Source of the DNA: Aquipluma nitroreducens
GTDB lineage: Bacteria > Bacteroidota > Bacteroidia > Bacteroidales > Prolixibacteraceae
NCBI RefSeq assembly: GCF_009689585.1
Contig: NZ_AP018694.1
Location: forward strand, 3,177,001-3,241,000
Reading direction: 5' to 3'
DNA: 64,000 nucleotides
Shown: piece after piece, positions 18,812-29,802 of the stretch
Position numbering within the stretch: the first letter of the stretch is position 1
How the letters are laid out: the number at the start of each line of letters is the position of its first letter
Translations under genes and position numbers: made by a program
Notes under the pieces: generated by a model
The model's database searches: none
Told to the model about the DNA's origin: nothing
Seen by the model: only the letters and a program-made list of their open reading frames with translations

Positions 18812-19520
18812 TATTTTTTGATTTAGTTGGTATCTATGAATGCGGCATAAATTTGGTTTATTTTTAGTTAAAATGAAAATGGTTTTTATCATGAAGTGAA
18901 GAGGTTCTTTCTTAATTGCTCAACGCATAAATGACGAATTTAAACTAGTTAGAACGGAATTGCCCATATGGAAATAGATCTAAAAAGGAAGATTCCTGGG
19001 CGTTTCTATTCTTGCAGAGCGCAAAGTAAATCATACCTATTTCATCGTTGTTTGGAATTAACAGTGTCAAGTAATTTGAATTTATTCTAAATAAGACATC
19101 GGAAATTATATTATTCTAATTTTACGCGATTTATTTGATTGTAATTGTCTGAAAATAAGCGTTGTAAAATTCTTATTTCATTCTGGTTTTTACGAAAAAA
19201 TGAATTATATTTACTTGTCTGGCCTTCCCCAACGAGGAATTCGTCGTATTGTTGTTTCGGGCTTGAGGTTTTTTGGTTAAAAATTCTTAATTTTTATATC
19301 TTTAAGCCGAATTGCAACAATCTACATTAAGAAACGACTCGCGAAAAAGGGAAAGGGAACCGGTAAAACGGTCTTTGAGATAGTCGAGCAATCAATGATT
19401 CGTTGAATATCTGAAAGAGTACATGTTTGAATGATTAAGCTTGTCAGTTGGTTAATCGATTGATATTCTTTTTACTGGCTGATCGGTGAGTTTGTATTTT
19501 GACTGGATTTGCAATTATAT
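18812..19520. other. 709-base gene-free stretch upstream of the giant adhesin
   Basis: No open frame with coding character, tRNA or repeat was found. It is AT-rich near 19080-19330 and must hold the divergent promoters. A small ACCG/CGGT hairpin occurs at about 19360 in what would be the adhesin leader. No clear TAnnTTTG element with a -33 partner was identified. Confidence 0.5.
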
Positions 19521-22500
19521 ATGTTTATTTTTAACAAAATAAGTTCTGGTGAGCCGGGATTATTTTTTGTTGTTGCATTGTGGATGCTAATCTGCTATGC
19601 TCTGCTGAATAATCGACATACCTCGTGGCTACACACCTGTTGCCTGTTTTTCGAACAGCTTGCATCTTCAATATACAAAAAATATAATGTCATATTAAAA
19701 GGGCAATTTCCAAATTCCTCAACAGGGCCCTGTCTTTTCTCCGTTATTTATCCTCAAGGTTTTACACCTGATCGCAAATCCAGTCGTCCGGATTTTCGTG
19801 CTCTTTTATCCGGATCAGTTCAAAAAACGGGCTTCCTGTTGGGAATTTTTGTGGTTTTTTCTTTTTCGAATCTCGATGCAGCAACCATTATTTCAACCGG
19901 AACCGGTGGTGCCTGGAGTAACCCGGCAACTTGGGTTGGAAGAACTGTTCCTGTTGCTGGTGATGATGTGACCATCGTTTCGGGAGCTATGGTTATTATT
20001 GATTCTGATATTACCGTAGGAACTTTAACTGTTTCGGGAACGCTGCAATTTAATGAGTTGACACCTCAGGTCTTAACTGCGAATAACATCATCACCGTAA
20101 ATGCTAAAGGTATATTCCGGAGCGCCCCTTCAGGAACTGTAAAAACGCATCAGTTAATTGCCCAGAGCAGTATTATTAACAATGGAACAATCGATTTTAG
20201 TTCCAATTTAAATGAAACGGGTGTCGAAATTATTTTTACGGGTTCGGGTAATGCAATCTTTAGCTGTAGTGATGCGGTTTTGACCAATTTGCGAAAAACC
20301 AATGGTTTAATGCTGAATAAAGGAACTTCTGCAGCATCGGTACTTTCGTTTATGCCTGGAAATACTTTTCAGGTTTTGTCAAATGGAGATTCAGGTGCAA
20401 GTGGATTTTTATCTATCGTTAACGGAACTTTTAACATTATCGGGTCAAGGAACTTCAGTAATCCGGTATTTAACACCGATGGAAATTATACGATTCCGGC
20501 GACGGGTGGTTTTTGGCTGGGAAACCAGAATGCAACTGTAATTGCGATGAATGGCACTGTTACAGTACTGGGCGAACTGAAAATTGCGAACGGAACGTAT
20601 TCTGTTGGAATTTCCGGATCGAACTCGTTGGAAATCCTGAATGACGGGCAATTTAAAATGTCCGGAGGAATCCTGAATATTTCGGGTAAATTAAAAATTG
20701 ATGGTGGCGCTGGTAGCGTTTCCGGAGGAAAAATTAACCTGGCACCCAGGAGAAATTTGGCAAATGTTGAACCTACAATTCATATTTCTGCCGATGCCCG
20801 ATTTGAAATGTATGGAGTTCCGCTGATTACCCTGGCATTTCCAAATTCTAATCCTATTCCTTCCAACGATATTCAGATTTTAGATGGTAGTGGATTTAAA
20901 TCGATAAAAGGTGGAACCATTCAGTTGGGAACCGAAGCTACACCTGTCGGAAGTACTTTCCTGATCAATGCCAACACAATACTGAGTCAACTGACCGCTT
21001 TTAGCGCTTGTACGATTCATGCGGTAAACACTTCAGATGCTGATGTTACCAATACTCCGATCGGCTCATTACCAGTAATTCCATTCGATCTGATCGCTCC
21101 CGAACTTACAGCCCCGGCTAAAATTACAATTCAGTGCGGCGAGACGATCCCGGCAGCGTATGCCACATTCCAGGAGTTTACCAATGCAGGTGGTTCGGCT
21201 ACTGACAATTGTACCCTTAAACCAGCCAGTTTTAAACTGATAAGCCAAGTTCAAAGCAAAACGAATTGTCCATATACCATTTCGCGGACTTATGAGATTT
21301 CGGATGTCTCTGGAAATGTTGGCAAAGCAGAACAACAGATTGTTGTGGAAGGTGAGTCCATTACATCACAGCCAGAAGTAATTGCTGAAAGTCCGGTTAA
21401 AGAGGAGTTGAAATTAAAATCGGCAATGGCTGTTTATACAGCTACTCAAAATGGAAACTGGAATGATCCTGCAACCTGGGGAAATTCAGGGCCACCGACC
21501 TCCGCTGACGACGTCAATACAGCTAGTTATACAGTAACTGTTAATGCTGATTCTTCTTGTAAAAATATCACGATTGGAGCCGGAGGAACTTTAAACCATA
21601 GTGGTACAAATACTTTAACGGTTACCGGAGACTGGACCAACAATGGAACATATAATGCAGGAACAGGAATTGTTTCTTTCTCAAACACCGGATCCACGAT
21701 TAATGGTGCCACAACATTTGGAATCCTTGTTATTAATTCAGGATCAAATGTTAATTCAAACATTATTGTAAATTCAGATTTAACAATCAATGATCTGCAG
21801 TTAATTAATGGATTATTAAAGATTAACGGGGGAACAACCACAATTACAGCGCTGAATGAACCAACTGTAAATCCAATACATAATACAATCCCCAAATCTG
21901 CAGGTTTGGAAGTTAATTCAGGAGGAAAATTGGTAACCCAGGACTTCACGATTAACAACAAAGGGTTGATTAGAATTAATTCTGGAACAGCCAATTTTGG
22001 CAATTCTACAGGAAACAGTGTTGAAACCAACACAGATGGAGCCTTTATTGTAGAAGGTGGTGGAACAGTTAATATAGCAGGGCGTTTACACAATTCGGCT
22101 TCCGGAACTGTTTTTGGAACAAGTTATACCTCGGGAATTACCATTTCTTCGGGTACAGTTACATTGAGTACAAAGGGAAATGCCTTAAGCAATGTGGGCT
22201 CTTTAAACGTAACTTCAGCCGGAACTTTTAATTTTAATGGAGGTACAATAATATTTCAGAATGCCAGCACTGCCACAACAGAATTAGACCTTGGGCTACT
22301 TAATGGAACCGGGACAAAAAATATTTCAGGAGGAACTTTTCAGTTTGGAAACGGTTCTCCTTCAGGTGAAACGTATAATATAATAAGTGAAATCCCCCTT
22401 TATAACTTGAAAACAAACGGCAATGCTAACATTGCATTAGGAAGTACTTTAATCTTGGGAAATCCACTTACCCTTAATGGTGCCAGCAAATTATTTTTAA

Positions 22501-25500
22501 ATGGAAATTCAATTCAAATACCTGTTTCTGCAACCGGCACTTATACTTTCCCTATTACTGATGCCAGCGGAACGGCAATCCCGGTTACAGTAAATCTTAC
22601 CGGTGGCAGTGGTGCAATTGCAGCTGGAGCATATATCGAGATAAAAACTTTTGATACGAAATATCCAGATAACGACAATGTTGCCAATTATTTAAATCGT
22701 TACTGGACCTTAACCACCAGCGGAATTACCAGCCCAATCTATACTGTTAATGCCACTTATTTGTCTTCCGATTTGCATAACACACCAGCTCATCTTACCG
22801 CTGCAAGTTATCTATCTCCAACATGGACAAAAATACCTGGGGCAACCATTGCTGGCAATGTGATTTCTTTTAGCAGCAATGTAACTAGTTTGGAATTTAC
22901 GGCTTTGGATGCACCAACCATAACGATTACAAATGCTGATCCTGAAGTTATTTGCAACAACTCGGCAGTAACTTTATCAACAACTACCACGGCTGATCCA
23001 CCAGCTTTAGCTTCCTATTCGTGGTCGTCCAATCCTGCCGGATTCACTGGTTCTACCCAAGACCTTACAATAACACCAACCATTGCAGGTACTTATACCT
23101 TTACTATCACGGTAACCGATGGAAACGGATTTACAGCAACGGATGCAACTACAGTTACCGTCAACCCGTTGCCAGTGATCAACAACATTACACTGGCAGC
23201 CATTTGCAGTGGCGGAGCATTTACCGTAACGCCTGCCAATGGTGCTGACGGAATAGTTCCTGTAGGAACAACTTACACCTGGATTGCCCCAACGGTTACA
23301 GGCATTACGGGTGCCGTAGCCGGAACTAATGCTGCCAGTATCAGCGGCACATTGACCAATACAACCAATGCACCGATTAATGTTGTTTATACCGTAACGC
23401 CAACGTCGGGCAGTTGTGCAGGTTCAACTTTTACGGTAACAGTGCCTGTTAACCCGAAGCCCGCGATCAACAACATTACACTGGCAGCTATTTGCAGCGG
23501 CGGAGCATTTACTGTAACGCCTGCCAATGGCACCGACGGAATAGTCCCAGCAGGAACGACCTATAGTTGGGCTGCCCCAGCAGTAGCTGGTATTACCGGA
23601 ACTGTTGCCGGAACTAATGCTGCCAGCATCAGCGGCACATTGACCAATACAACCAATGCTCTGATTAATGTTGTTTATACCGTAACACCAATATCAGGCA
23701 GTTGTGCAGGTTCAACTTTTACGGTAACAGTGCCTGTTAACCCGAAGCCCGCGATCAACAACATTACACTGGCGACTATTTGTAGTGGTGGAACATTTAC
23801 TACAACACCAGTCAATGGAACAGATGGAATAGTCCCCACCGGAACGACCTATAGTTGGGCTGCGCCAACAGTAGCTGGTATTACCGGAGCAGTTGCCGGA
23901 ATTGATGCTGCCAGTATCAGTGGCACATTGACTAATACAACTAATTCAAACATCAATGTTGTTTACTCGGTGATTCCAACATCGGGCGGTTGTTTCGGAG
24001 CAAGTTTTTCGGTAACAGTAACTGTTTACCCATTACCAACTGTCACAGCCCCACCTGATAAGACCTATTGCATGGGAGAAACAACTCTTGCGATCCCTTT
24101 AGTAGGAGTGCCTTCTGGTGTCGTTTTTGATATTAGCGGGGGAGCTACTATTGGCTTGACCAATAAAACTGGAGTTACTCAAATTCCTTCGTATGCGGCA
24201 ACTACAGGTTCGGCCACGATAACCATCACGCCCAGAGCCAATGGGTGTACCGGTACGCCAGTTACTTTTAATGTCGCAGTTAACCCAAGACCAAACATTC
24301 ATTTATCGGCTAGTGCACGAACCATTTGCTCGGGGGAAAGCACAAACATTAGTATAAGCAGTACAACTCCCGGGGCTACGTTTAGCTGGGATGTGTATAG
24401 TATGACCGGAACAATCTCAGGTGCAGGTAGCGGAACAGGAAACCTGCTTAACCAAACGTTACTTAACAATGCTCCCACATCCGGAACGGTTGTCTATCAG
24501 GTTACTGCATCAACGGGGACTTGTGAAGGTGCCACTATTAATTTGACTGTGAATGTACATCCTGCTGTTTCTGCAATTATTGCCGGAACAACAACGGTAT
24601 GCCAGGATGATAGCCCTGCTCCCTCAATTACGTTTACTGCAAGCGGGGGTACTGCTCCTTATACCTTTACCTATACGATTAATGGTGGTGCAAACCAGCA
24701 GGTCGTTGCCAATTCAGGAAGTACGGCAACCGTGACGGCGCCAACCAATGTTGCCGGAACTTTTGTTTATCAGTTGGTTAGTGTAGCTGGCTCTACCGGA
24801 TGTGCTTATCCGCAAACAGGAACTGCTACCGTAACTGTAAACCCAAAACCTGTTTTAACAAGCACCTTAACACCTCCGGGTATTTGCAGCAATACCTCGT
24901 TTAATTATACTCATATAAGTTCACTACTGAATACTGATTTCCATTGGGTTCGCGAAGTGGTTCTGGGTATTAGCAATCCCCGAGAAGAGGGAGATAACAT
25001 CTATCCTGATGAAACTCTTGTAAATACCACAACCAGCCCGATAGAGGTTGTTTATACATACACATTAACAGCTAATGAATGTACCAATGTTCAGTATGTA
25101 AAGGTGATGGTTACCCAATCTCCAGTTTTAATGAGCACACTAACACCGGCCACCATCTGCAGTGGAACAACATTTAGCTATACTCCTACCAGTAATATTA
25201 ATCCTGGAACTTCTTTCTCATGGACGCGTGCTGCAGATGGTTATGGCAATAGTGCCAAGTCAGGAACAGGAAATCCAAATGAAATACTATATAATAATTC
25301 AACCAGTGCAATTTCTGTTATTTATCATTATTCCTTAAGTTCCAATGGGTGTACTAATCCATTAGATTATCAGGTTATTGTGTCTGTTATACCTGCCCCA
25401 ATAGTAACTGCCAGCGCGTCAGAATATAATATTTGTCCAGGAACTAAAGTAGACCTTTTCTCCGGTTCTAATATTTCCTCAGGGCTTCCAACAACAATTT

Positions 25501-28500
25501 TAACTGAAAATTTTAACGGGACACCTAGTGGCTGGATAATAACTCCCACAACTGGAGAAGCTGCATGGACTTCTCAAATAGATGGATACGACTACATCTT
25601 GTATATTGATCATAAAAAACCAAAATGGACGGAAACGATTCATAATGTATTTCACTCCAACGACAATAGTACGTTCTATTTGTCCAATAACCATGCTGAT
25701 GGAGGTGGTACAGATTCACGATTAGTCACGCCTAAATTCAGTACGAATGGGTATACGAGTGTTACTTTAACATTTTGGCACCACTACAGCGATGGCAATA
25801 AATCAAAAGCATTCGTAGATTGGTCAACCAATGGGGCTACTTGGACTAATCTACAAACCTTTGATAATAGCGATTATGGTACAACTGATGGATTCGTTCA
25901 GGCAGTTGTCCCCATTCCTGTTGGACATCCATCAGTTTATATTCGTTTTAGACATCAGGCGGATGATGATTACTGGTGGGCGATTGACAATGTTTCAATA
26001 ACTGGTGTGCTTCAGGTTACTCCTGCCATCTTATGGACATCGAGCACCTCTTCCTGGACTTCAACACTAAAGGACCCAACTGGTGTCTCGCCAGCCGAAA
26101 CAACAACTTACACAGTAACTTATACGGATACTAATACAGGTTGCAGTGGAAGCGCCTCAACAACGGTAAACGTTTACCCAACGCCTGATGCCACCATACA
26201 TGCAGACTATTGTGTGGCTTCACCAAAAATACGGTTAACAACCGGGGCATTTTCAACTTATAGCTGGTCGCCACTACCGCTGGGCGAAACCAATGGAAAA
26301 CAATACATTGACATTGACATCGCTGGTATTTACACTGTAAATGTAACTGATGCACATGGTTGTTCTGGCACTGCTTCGATCAATGTGTCGAACGAATATG
26401 TTGTCAACGGAAGTTTTAATTCAGGAACTGCCGGATTTATAACTGATTATTTGCCAAGGGCTAATCTAAGTTCAGGAACTAGAGTCGTCAATGGAATTAC
26501 TTATACAGGGGGTGAAGGTTTTTTTGCTGTTGGTTCTGATGCTCATGATTACCATACGAACTTTTGGGGATGGGACCATACCGTTCACGATGGGAATGCT
26601 CCAAACAATTTTTTAATTGTAAATGGAGTCGGTAATACGTTAAGAGTGTGGGAAGAGACTGTAACAGTAGCCCCCAATACTAATTATTATTTTTCAGCTT
26701 GGGCCATAAATTTAAATGATGTTGGCCCTAACAGCACATATTGGCCAAGATTACAATTTTTTATCAATGATGACAATAGTACTAGTACAATCGCTCAACT
26801 AGGCAAAGGTATCACCGGTAGCAGTCAAAACAATCCGTGGTTAGACAAAGATCGTTTTTATGGTGTATGGAACTCGGGCAGTAACACTACAGCTAAAATA
26901 ACGATTAAACAATTAAATGCGGAAGCTGCGGGTAACGATTTTGGGATAGACGATATTTCTTTTGGGATACTTGATCCTTCTCCGGCAGCTATTAGTCCAT
27001 CAAAAGGCGGTGATGTTTGTGCTGGCGAATCCATTAACCTTCATGCCAATGTAACTGGAGGTAAAGAACCGATTCTCTTTTCCTGGTCAGGTCCAAATGG
27101 CTATACATCACACGATTCGATTCCAGTGATACCGAACGCGACTATAGCTTACTCAGGAACATATACATTAACCGTTAGTGACTGGTATGGTTGTGCTATT
27201 GCTCCTAAAACGGTTGATGTGGTTGTTTATCCGGCGCCTACAGTGAATGCCGGTCCCGATCAACTTTATGGCTGTTCGGCTACGAGTGTGTTCACTTTAA
27301 ATGGTTCTGTTGGAGGTTCAGCAACCAGTGGAACCTGGACTACCAGTGGTGATGGCACATTTGACGATATTCATTCAATGACTGCGGTATATACCATTGG
27401 AACTAACGATATTACAGCGGGTTCAGTTACCCTCACGCTCACTACCGACGATCCTACCGGGCCATGCGTACCTGTTAGCGACGATATGGTTATCACAATT
27501 CATCGTTCCCCTGAACTGACGGTAGTTGTTGCTAATCCACTTTGTGCCGGATATAGCGATGGTTCCGCAACAGCCTCGGTTACTAACGGTACGGCCCCTT
27601 ATACCTATTTATGGAGCGATGGTCAAACTACCGCTAAAGCTACGGATCTTGCCGATGGAACTTATACGGTAACGGTAACCGATGCCAACAACTGTACCGA
27701 CACCAAATCAATCGTTGTAGTTGAACCAACTCCATTGGTGGTTTCACCTGCTTCATTTACGCCGCCAACGTGTTATGGAGGCAACGACGGAACAGCAACC
27801 GTAAATGCTGAAGGCGGAACTGAACCTTACGTTTACCAGTGGGATGCAGCCACCGGAAACCAAACTACAAAAACCGCTGTTGGGTTAAAAGTTGGAATTT
27901 ACTTGTTTACAGTTACCGATGCCAATGGCTGTAACATAACCTCTGATTTTGTTTTGGTAACGCAGCCCGAACCTCCTGATCTGTTTTGCCCAATGGATCC
28001 TGAGGCGGTTCAGGCTGCTGCAGGTGAAACAACGGCTGATGTTATTCTTGATGACCCCATTTACGATCCTGATTGCCAGATACTCAGTTGGACAATGAGT
28101 GGCGCGACTGTTTCTGCTACAGCGAATTTGGGTGTTGTTCCTTCACCTTATACATTTAATGTAGGAACCACTACTGTTGAGTATAAGGCCGTAGATGTGG
28201 CAAATAATGTATTAACCTGTACGTTTGATGTGGTTGTGACTGGCGGCGGTGCCGATTTAGCCATCACCAAAACGGTCAATCCTTCCCCGGTAAATACAGG
28301 CGATCAGCTTGTTTATACGATAACCGTTACAAATGCAGGTCCGTCTGAAGCAACAGCTGTTAAAATTGCCGACGTTGTTGCCGTTTTACCATCTCCTGAG
28401 TTTACAACCGATTTGGTAAATGAACCCTGGAAACCGTGGGTAACACCTTACGATGCGGGTAATATTGCTAGCGGAGGTTCGGCTACCATTTACATCAGGG

Positions 28501-29126
28501 GTGCAGTTCCGATTACACAGTGTGCTGCTATAGGAAATACGGCTACAGTTACAAGCGATACCAACGACGATGATTTGACAAATAATAGTGCGACAATTAC
28601 TACAACTGTTACCGACAATCAACCGCCAACATTTACGCTGCCTGTTACTCCGTTACCTTATTGTGTAAGTACTATACAAAGTGCGGTTTACAACCCAACA
28701 CCTACAGCCGTACCGCCTGGTTATCCCGAGTACAACGATCTAACTACTCCACGTCCAGAATATTATCAGTTCACTAAAGGGAGTACCATTTTCGACCTCG
28801 ATCCGGCTATTGGTGCGAACAATTTTGAAGATAACTGCTGTCCGGTGGGTTCACTTATATTGCATTGGCGTATTGACATTGCCGATACTCCAGATCCTTT
28901 AAACCCAGCGCCGGCCAAGATAAGCTATGCTCCCATTACCGGAACTGACCAGCCTTCGAAACATGATGATTTTCGACTGCCTGGCGATGGGGTGACTTTT
29001 ACAGATGTCATTCATCAAATAAGCTATTGGTTGGAGGATTGCACCGGACCTCCCGGAAATATGTCGCCGGAACAATCACGGAGCATCATTATTAGCCCAC
29101 GACCCAACATTATAAAAATGCCATAA
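19521..29126 (+). CDS. Giant multidomain surface adhesin with PKD-like, SprB, HYR and DUF11 repeats
   Basis: The protein has 3,201 residues from the ATG at 19521. Hydrophobic segments lie at about 13-29 and 108-123, the latter a plausible signal (GFLLGIFVVFSFSNLDAA) after an odd long N-terminal stretch. Two beta-helix-like regions open with WSNPATW (about residue 130) and WNDPATW (about 645). Three 96-residue PKD-like repeats lie at about 1219-1507, with further PKD-like units beyond. A MAM/CUB-like domain occupies about 1995-2165, a carbohydrate-binding-like beta sandwich about 2295-2485, two SprB-type repeats about 2670-2810, a HYR-like domain about 2815-2910 and a DUF11 domain about 2911-3030. 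No T9SS sorting domain is evident at the C-terminus, so anchoring may depend on partners from the downstream genes. Likely role: adhesion or extracellular matrix. Confidence 0.85.
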   Translation: MFIFNKISSGEPGLFFVVALWMLICYALLNNRHTSWLHTCCLFFEQLASSIYKKYNVILKGQFPNSSTGPCLFSVIYPQGFTPDRKSSRPDFRALLSGSVQKTGFLLGIFVVFSFSNLDAATIISTGTGGAWSNPATWVGRTVPVAGDDVTIVSGAMVIIDSDITVGTLTVSGTLQFNELTPQVLTANNIITVNAKGIFRSAPSGTVKTHQLIAQSSIINNGTIDFSSNLNETGVEIIFTGSGNAIFSCSDAVLTNLRKTNGLMLNKGTSAASVLSFMPGNTFQVLSNGDSGASGFLSIVNGTFNIIGSRNFSNPVFNTDGNYTIPATGGFWLGNQNATVIAMNGTVTVLGELKIANGTYSVGISGSNSLEILNDGQFKMSGGILNISGKLKIDGGAGSVSGGKINLAPRRNLANVEPTIHISADARFEMYGVPLITLAFPNSNPIPSNDIQILDGSGFKSIKGGTIQLGTEATPVGSTFLINANTILSQLTAFSACTIHAVNTSDADVTNTPIGSLPVIPFDLIAPELTAPAKITIQCGETIPAAYATFQEFTNAGGSATDNCTLKPASFKLISQVQSKTNCPYTISRTYEISDVSGNVGKAEQQIVVEGESITSQPEVIAESPVKEELKLKSAMAVYTATQNGNWNDPATWGNSGPPTSADDVNTASYTVTVNADSSCKNITIGAGGTLNHSGTNTLTVTGDWTNNGTYNAGTGIVSFSNTGSTINGATTFGILVINSGSNVNSNIIVNSDLTINDLQLINGLLKINGGTTTITALNEPTVNPIHNTIPKSAGLEVNSGGKLVTQDFTINNKGLIRINSGTANFGNSTGNSVETNTDGAFIVEGGGTVNIAGRLHNSASGTVFGTSYTSGITISSGTVTLSTKGNALSNVGSLNVTSAGTFNFNGGTIIFQNASTATTELDLGLLNGTGTKNISGGTFQFGNGSPSGETYNIISEIPLYNLKTNGNANIALGSTLILGNPLTLNGASKLFLNGNSIQIPVSATGTYTFPITDASGTAIPVTVNLTGGSGAIAAGAYIEIKTFDTKYPDNDNVANYLNRYWTLTTSGITSPIYTVNATYLSSDLHNTPAHLTAASYLSPTWTKIPGATIAGNVISFSSNVTSLEFTALDAPTITITNADPEVICNNSAVTLSTTTTADPPALASYSWSSNPAGFTGSTQDLTITPTIAGTYTFTITVTDGNGFTATDATTVTVNPLPVINNITLAAICSGGAFTVTPANGADGIVPVGTTYTWIAPTVTGITGAVAGTNAASISGTLTNTTNAPINVVYTVTPTSGSCAGSTFTVTVPVNPKPAINNITLAAICSGGAFTVTPANGTDGIVPAGTTYSWAAPAVAGITGTVAGTNAASISGTLTNTTNALINVVYTVTPISGSCAGSTFTVTVPVNPKPAINNITLATICSGGTFTTTPVNGTDGIVPTGTTYSWAAPTVAGITGAVAGIDAASISGTLTNTTNSNINVVYSVIPTSGGCFGASFSVTVTVYPLPTVTAPPDKTYCMGETTLAIPLVGVPSGVVFDISGGATIGLTNKTGVTQIPSYAATTGSATITITPRANGCTGTPVTFNVAVNPRPNIHLSASARTICSGESTNISISSTTPGATFSWDVYSMTGTISGAGSGTGNLLNQTLLNNAPTSGTVVYQVTASTGTCEGATINLTVNVHPAVSAIIAGTTTVCQDDSPAPSITFTASGGTAPYTFTYTINGGANQQVVANSGSTATVTAPTNVAGTFVYQLVSVAGSTGCAYPQTGTATVTVNPKPVLTSTLTPPGICSNTSFNYTHISSLLNTDFHWVREVVLGISNPREEGDNIYPDETLVNTTTSPIEVVYTYTLTANECTNVQYVKVMVTQSPVLMSTLTPATICSGTTFSYTPTSNINPGTSFSWTRAADGYGNSAKSGTGNPNEILYNNSTSAISVIYHYSLSSNGCTNPLDYQVIVSVIPAPIVTASASEYNICPGTKVDLFSGSNISSGLPTTILTENFNGTPSGWIITPTTGEAAWTSQIDGYDYILYIDHKKPKWTETIHNVFHSNDNSTFYLSNNHADGGGTDSRLVTPKFSTNGYTSVTLTFWHHYSDGNKSKAFVDWSTNGATWTNLQTFDNSDYGTTDGFVQAVVPIPVGHPSVYIRFRHQADDDYWWAIDNVSITGVLQVTPAILWTSSTSSWTSTLKDPTGVSPAETTTYTVTYTDTNTGCSGSASTTVNVYPTPDATIHADYCVASPKIRLTTGAFSTYSWSPLPLGETNGKQYIDIDIAGIYTVNVTDAHGCSGTASINVSNEYVVNGSFNSGTAGFITDYLPRANLSSGTRVVNGITYTGGEGFFAVGSDAHDYHTNFWGWDHTVHDGNAPNNFLIVNGVGNTLRVWEETVTVAPNTNYYFSAWAINLNDVGPNSTYWPRLQFFINDDNSTSTIAQLGKGITGSSQNNPWLDKDRFYGVWNSGSNTTAKITIKQLNAEAAGNDFGIDDISFGILDPSPAAISPSKGGDVCAGESINLHANVTGGKEPILFSWSGPNGYTSHDSIPVIPNATIAYSGTYTLTVSDWYGCAIAPKTVDVVVYPAPTVNAGPDQLYGCSATSVFTLNGSVGGSATSGTWTTSGDGTFDDIHSMTAVYTIGTNDITAGSVTLTLTTDDPTGPCVPVSDDMVITIHRSPELTVVVANPLCAGYSDGSATASVTNGTAPYTYLWSDGQTTAKATDLADGTYTVTVTDANNCTDTKSIVVVEPTPLVVSPASFTPPTCYGGNDGTATVNAEGGTEPYVYQWDAATGNQTTKTAVGLKVGIYLFTVTDANGCNITSDFVLVTQPEPPDLFCPMDPEAVQAAAGETTADVILDDPIYDPDCQILSWTMSGATVSATANLGVVPSPYTFNVGTTTVEYKAVDVANNVLTCTFDVVVTGGGADLAITKTVNPSPVNTGDQLVYTITVTNAGPSEATAVKIADVVAVLPSPEFTTDLVNEPWKPWVTPYDAGNIASGGSATIYIRGAVPITQCAAIGNTATVTSDTNDDDLTNNSATITTTVTDNQPPTFTLPVTPLPYCVSTIQSAVYNPTPTAVPPGYPEYNDLTTPRPEYYQFTKGSTIFDLDPAIGANNFEDNCCPVGSLILHWRIDIADTPDPLNPAPAKISYAPITGTDQPSKHDDFRLPGDGVTFTDVIHQISYWLEDCTGPPGNMSPEQSRSIIISPRPNIIKMP
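23177..24040 (+). repeat. Three tandem 288-nt units within the adhesin gene
   Basis: Units start at 23177, 23465 and 23753 (exactly 288 nt, 96 codons). A stretch of about 77 bases around the unit 1/2 and unit 2/3 junctions is identical. The first two are nearly identical throughout, while the third has diverged. This indicates recent duplication or slippage. Confidence 0.9.
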
Positions 29127-29166
29127 TATATAAAAGAAAAAAGACAGATGAAACAATATAATCAGT

Positions 29167-29393
29167 ACTCACCCCAAGCCCATCTGCGATGTGCTTTGCC
29201 CCTCTCTCGAGAGAGAGGGGCGGATGTCAGCGAGCTGACATCGGGGTGAGTCAGGGAAACGGATTAAAAGTGAAAAGAGAGAATAAAATTGAAACAATAT
29301 AACTGGCACTCACCCCAAGCCCATCTGCGATGTGCTTCTCCCCTCTCTCGCGAGAGAGGGGCAGACTGGAGCTAGCGACAGTCGGGGTGAGTC
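29167..29393. repeat. Cloverleaf-like palindromic repeat, copies 1 and 2 (upstream of DUF559)
   Basis: Copy 1 is 29167-29252 and copy 2 is 29308-29393. Each is closed by ACTCACCCC/GGGGTGAGT and has three internal arms: CATC-tgc-GATG, a CCCCTCTCTCG palindrome, and a variable third arm (GATGTCAGC/GCTGACATC in copy 1, GACTG/CAGTC in copy 2). The start-to-start spacing is 141 bases and the A-rich spacers of the copies are similar. The third arm changes sequence on both sides at once, which suggests a maintained structure. Confidence 0.9.
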
Positions 29394-29425
29394 AACAAAA
29401 AAGAAGATAAATAAAACATCAAGTT

Positions 29426-29797
29426 ATGAGCGATAATCCAACACCGGTAAGCAGAGCAAGAGAGCTTCGGCAGAATATGACTGAAGCAGAGCAAGTGCTA
29501 TGGAAAGAACTTCGAAACCGAAAGTTTATGGGATTGAAGTTTGTTCGGCAGCATCCGATTATTTATCAGGTAATAGATAACCAGCCAAGATATTTTATAG
29601 TTGATTTTATGTGTTACGAAAAGAAGCTGGTAGTTGAGGTCGATGGTCTGATTCACGAATTTCAGAAAGAAGAAGATGAACATCGGGAAAAAATTCTGGA
29701 AAGTCTTAGCTTAAATGTTTTGAGAATTAGGAATGAGGAAGTTAAAGACATTTCAACAGCGTTAGAGAAGATTAGAGCATATGTTTTACGATTATAA
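29426..29797 (+). CDS. DUF559 (Vsr-like) endonuclease-domain protein
   Basis: The protein has 123 residues. The DUF559 family start (RARELRQNMTEAEQVLWKEL) is followed by the PD-(D/E)xK-like core: D60 in IVDFMC and E71-x-D73 in VVEVDG, with a later basic helix and the C-terminal NVLRIRNEEV strand. It is a predicted small nuclease related to very short patch repair endonucleases. It is embedded in an array of five palindromic repeats, two before and three after, and begins 32 bases after copy 2 and ends five bases before copy 3. This suggests it acts on or moves with the repeats, but function is inference. Confidence 0.92.
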   Translation: MSDNPTPVSRARELRQNMTEAEQVLWKELRNRKFMGLKFVRQHPIIYQVIDNQPRYFIVDFMCYEKKLVVEVDGLIHEFQKEEDEHREKILESLSLNVLRIRNEEVKDISTALEKIRAYVLRL

Positions 29798-29802
29798 CCA
29801 TT

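Noticed and set aside
21527-22093. 188-residue minus-strand open frame inside the giant adhesin
   Set aside because: It mirrors repetitive Thr/Asn-rich codons of the plus-strand gene (Val/Ile/Pro/Leu-rich translation) and has no start context or domain.
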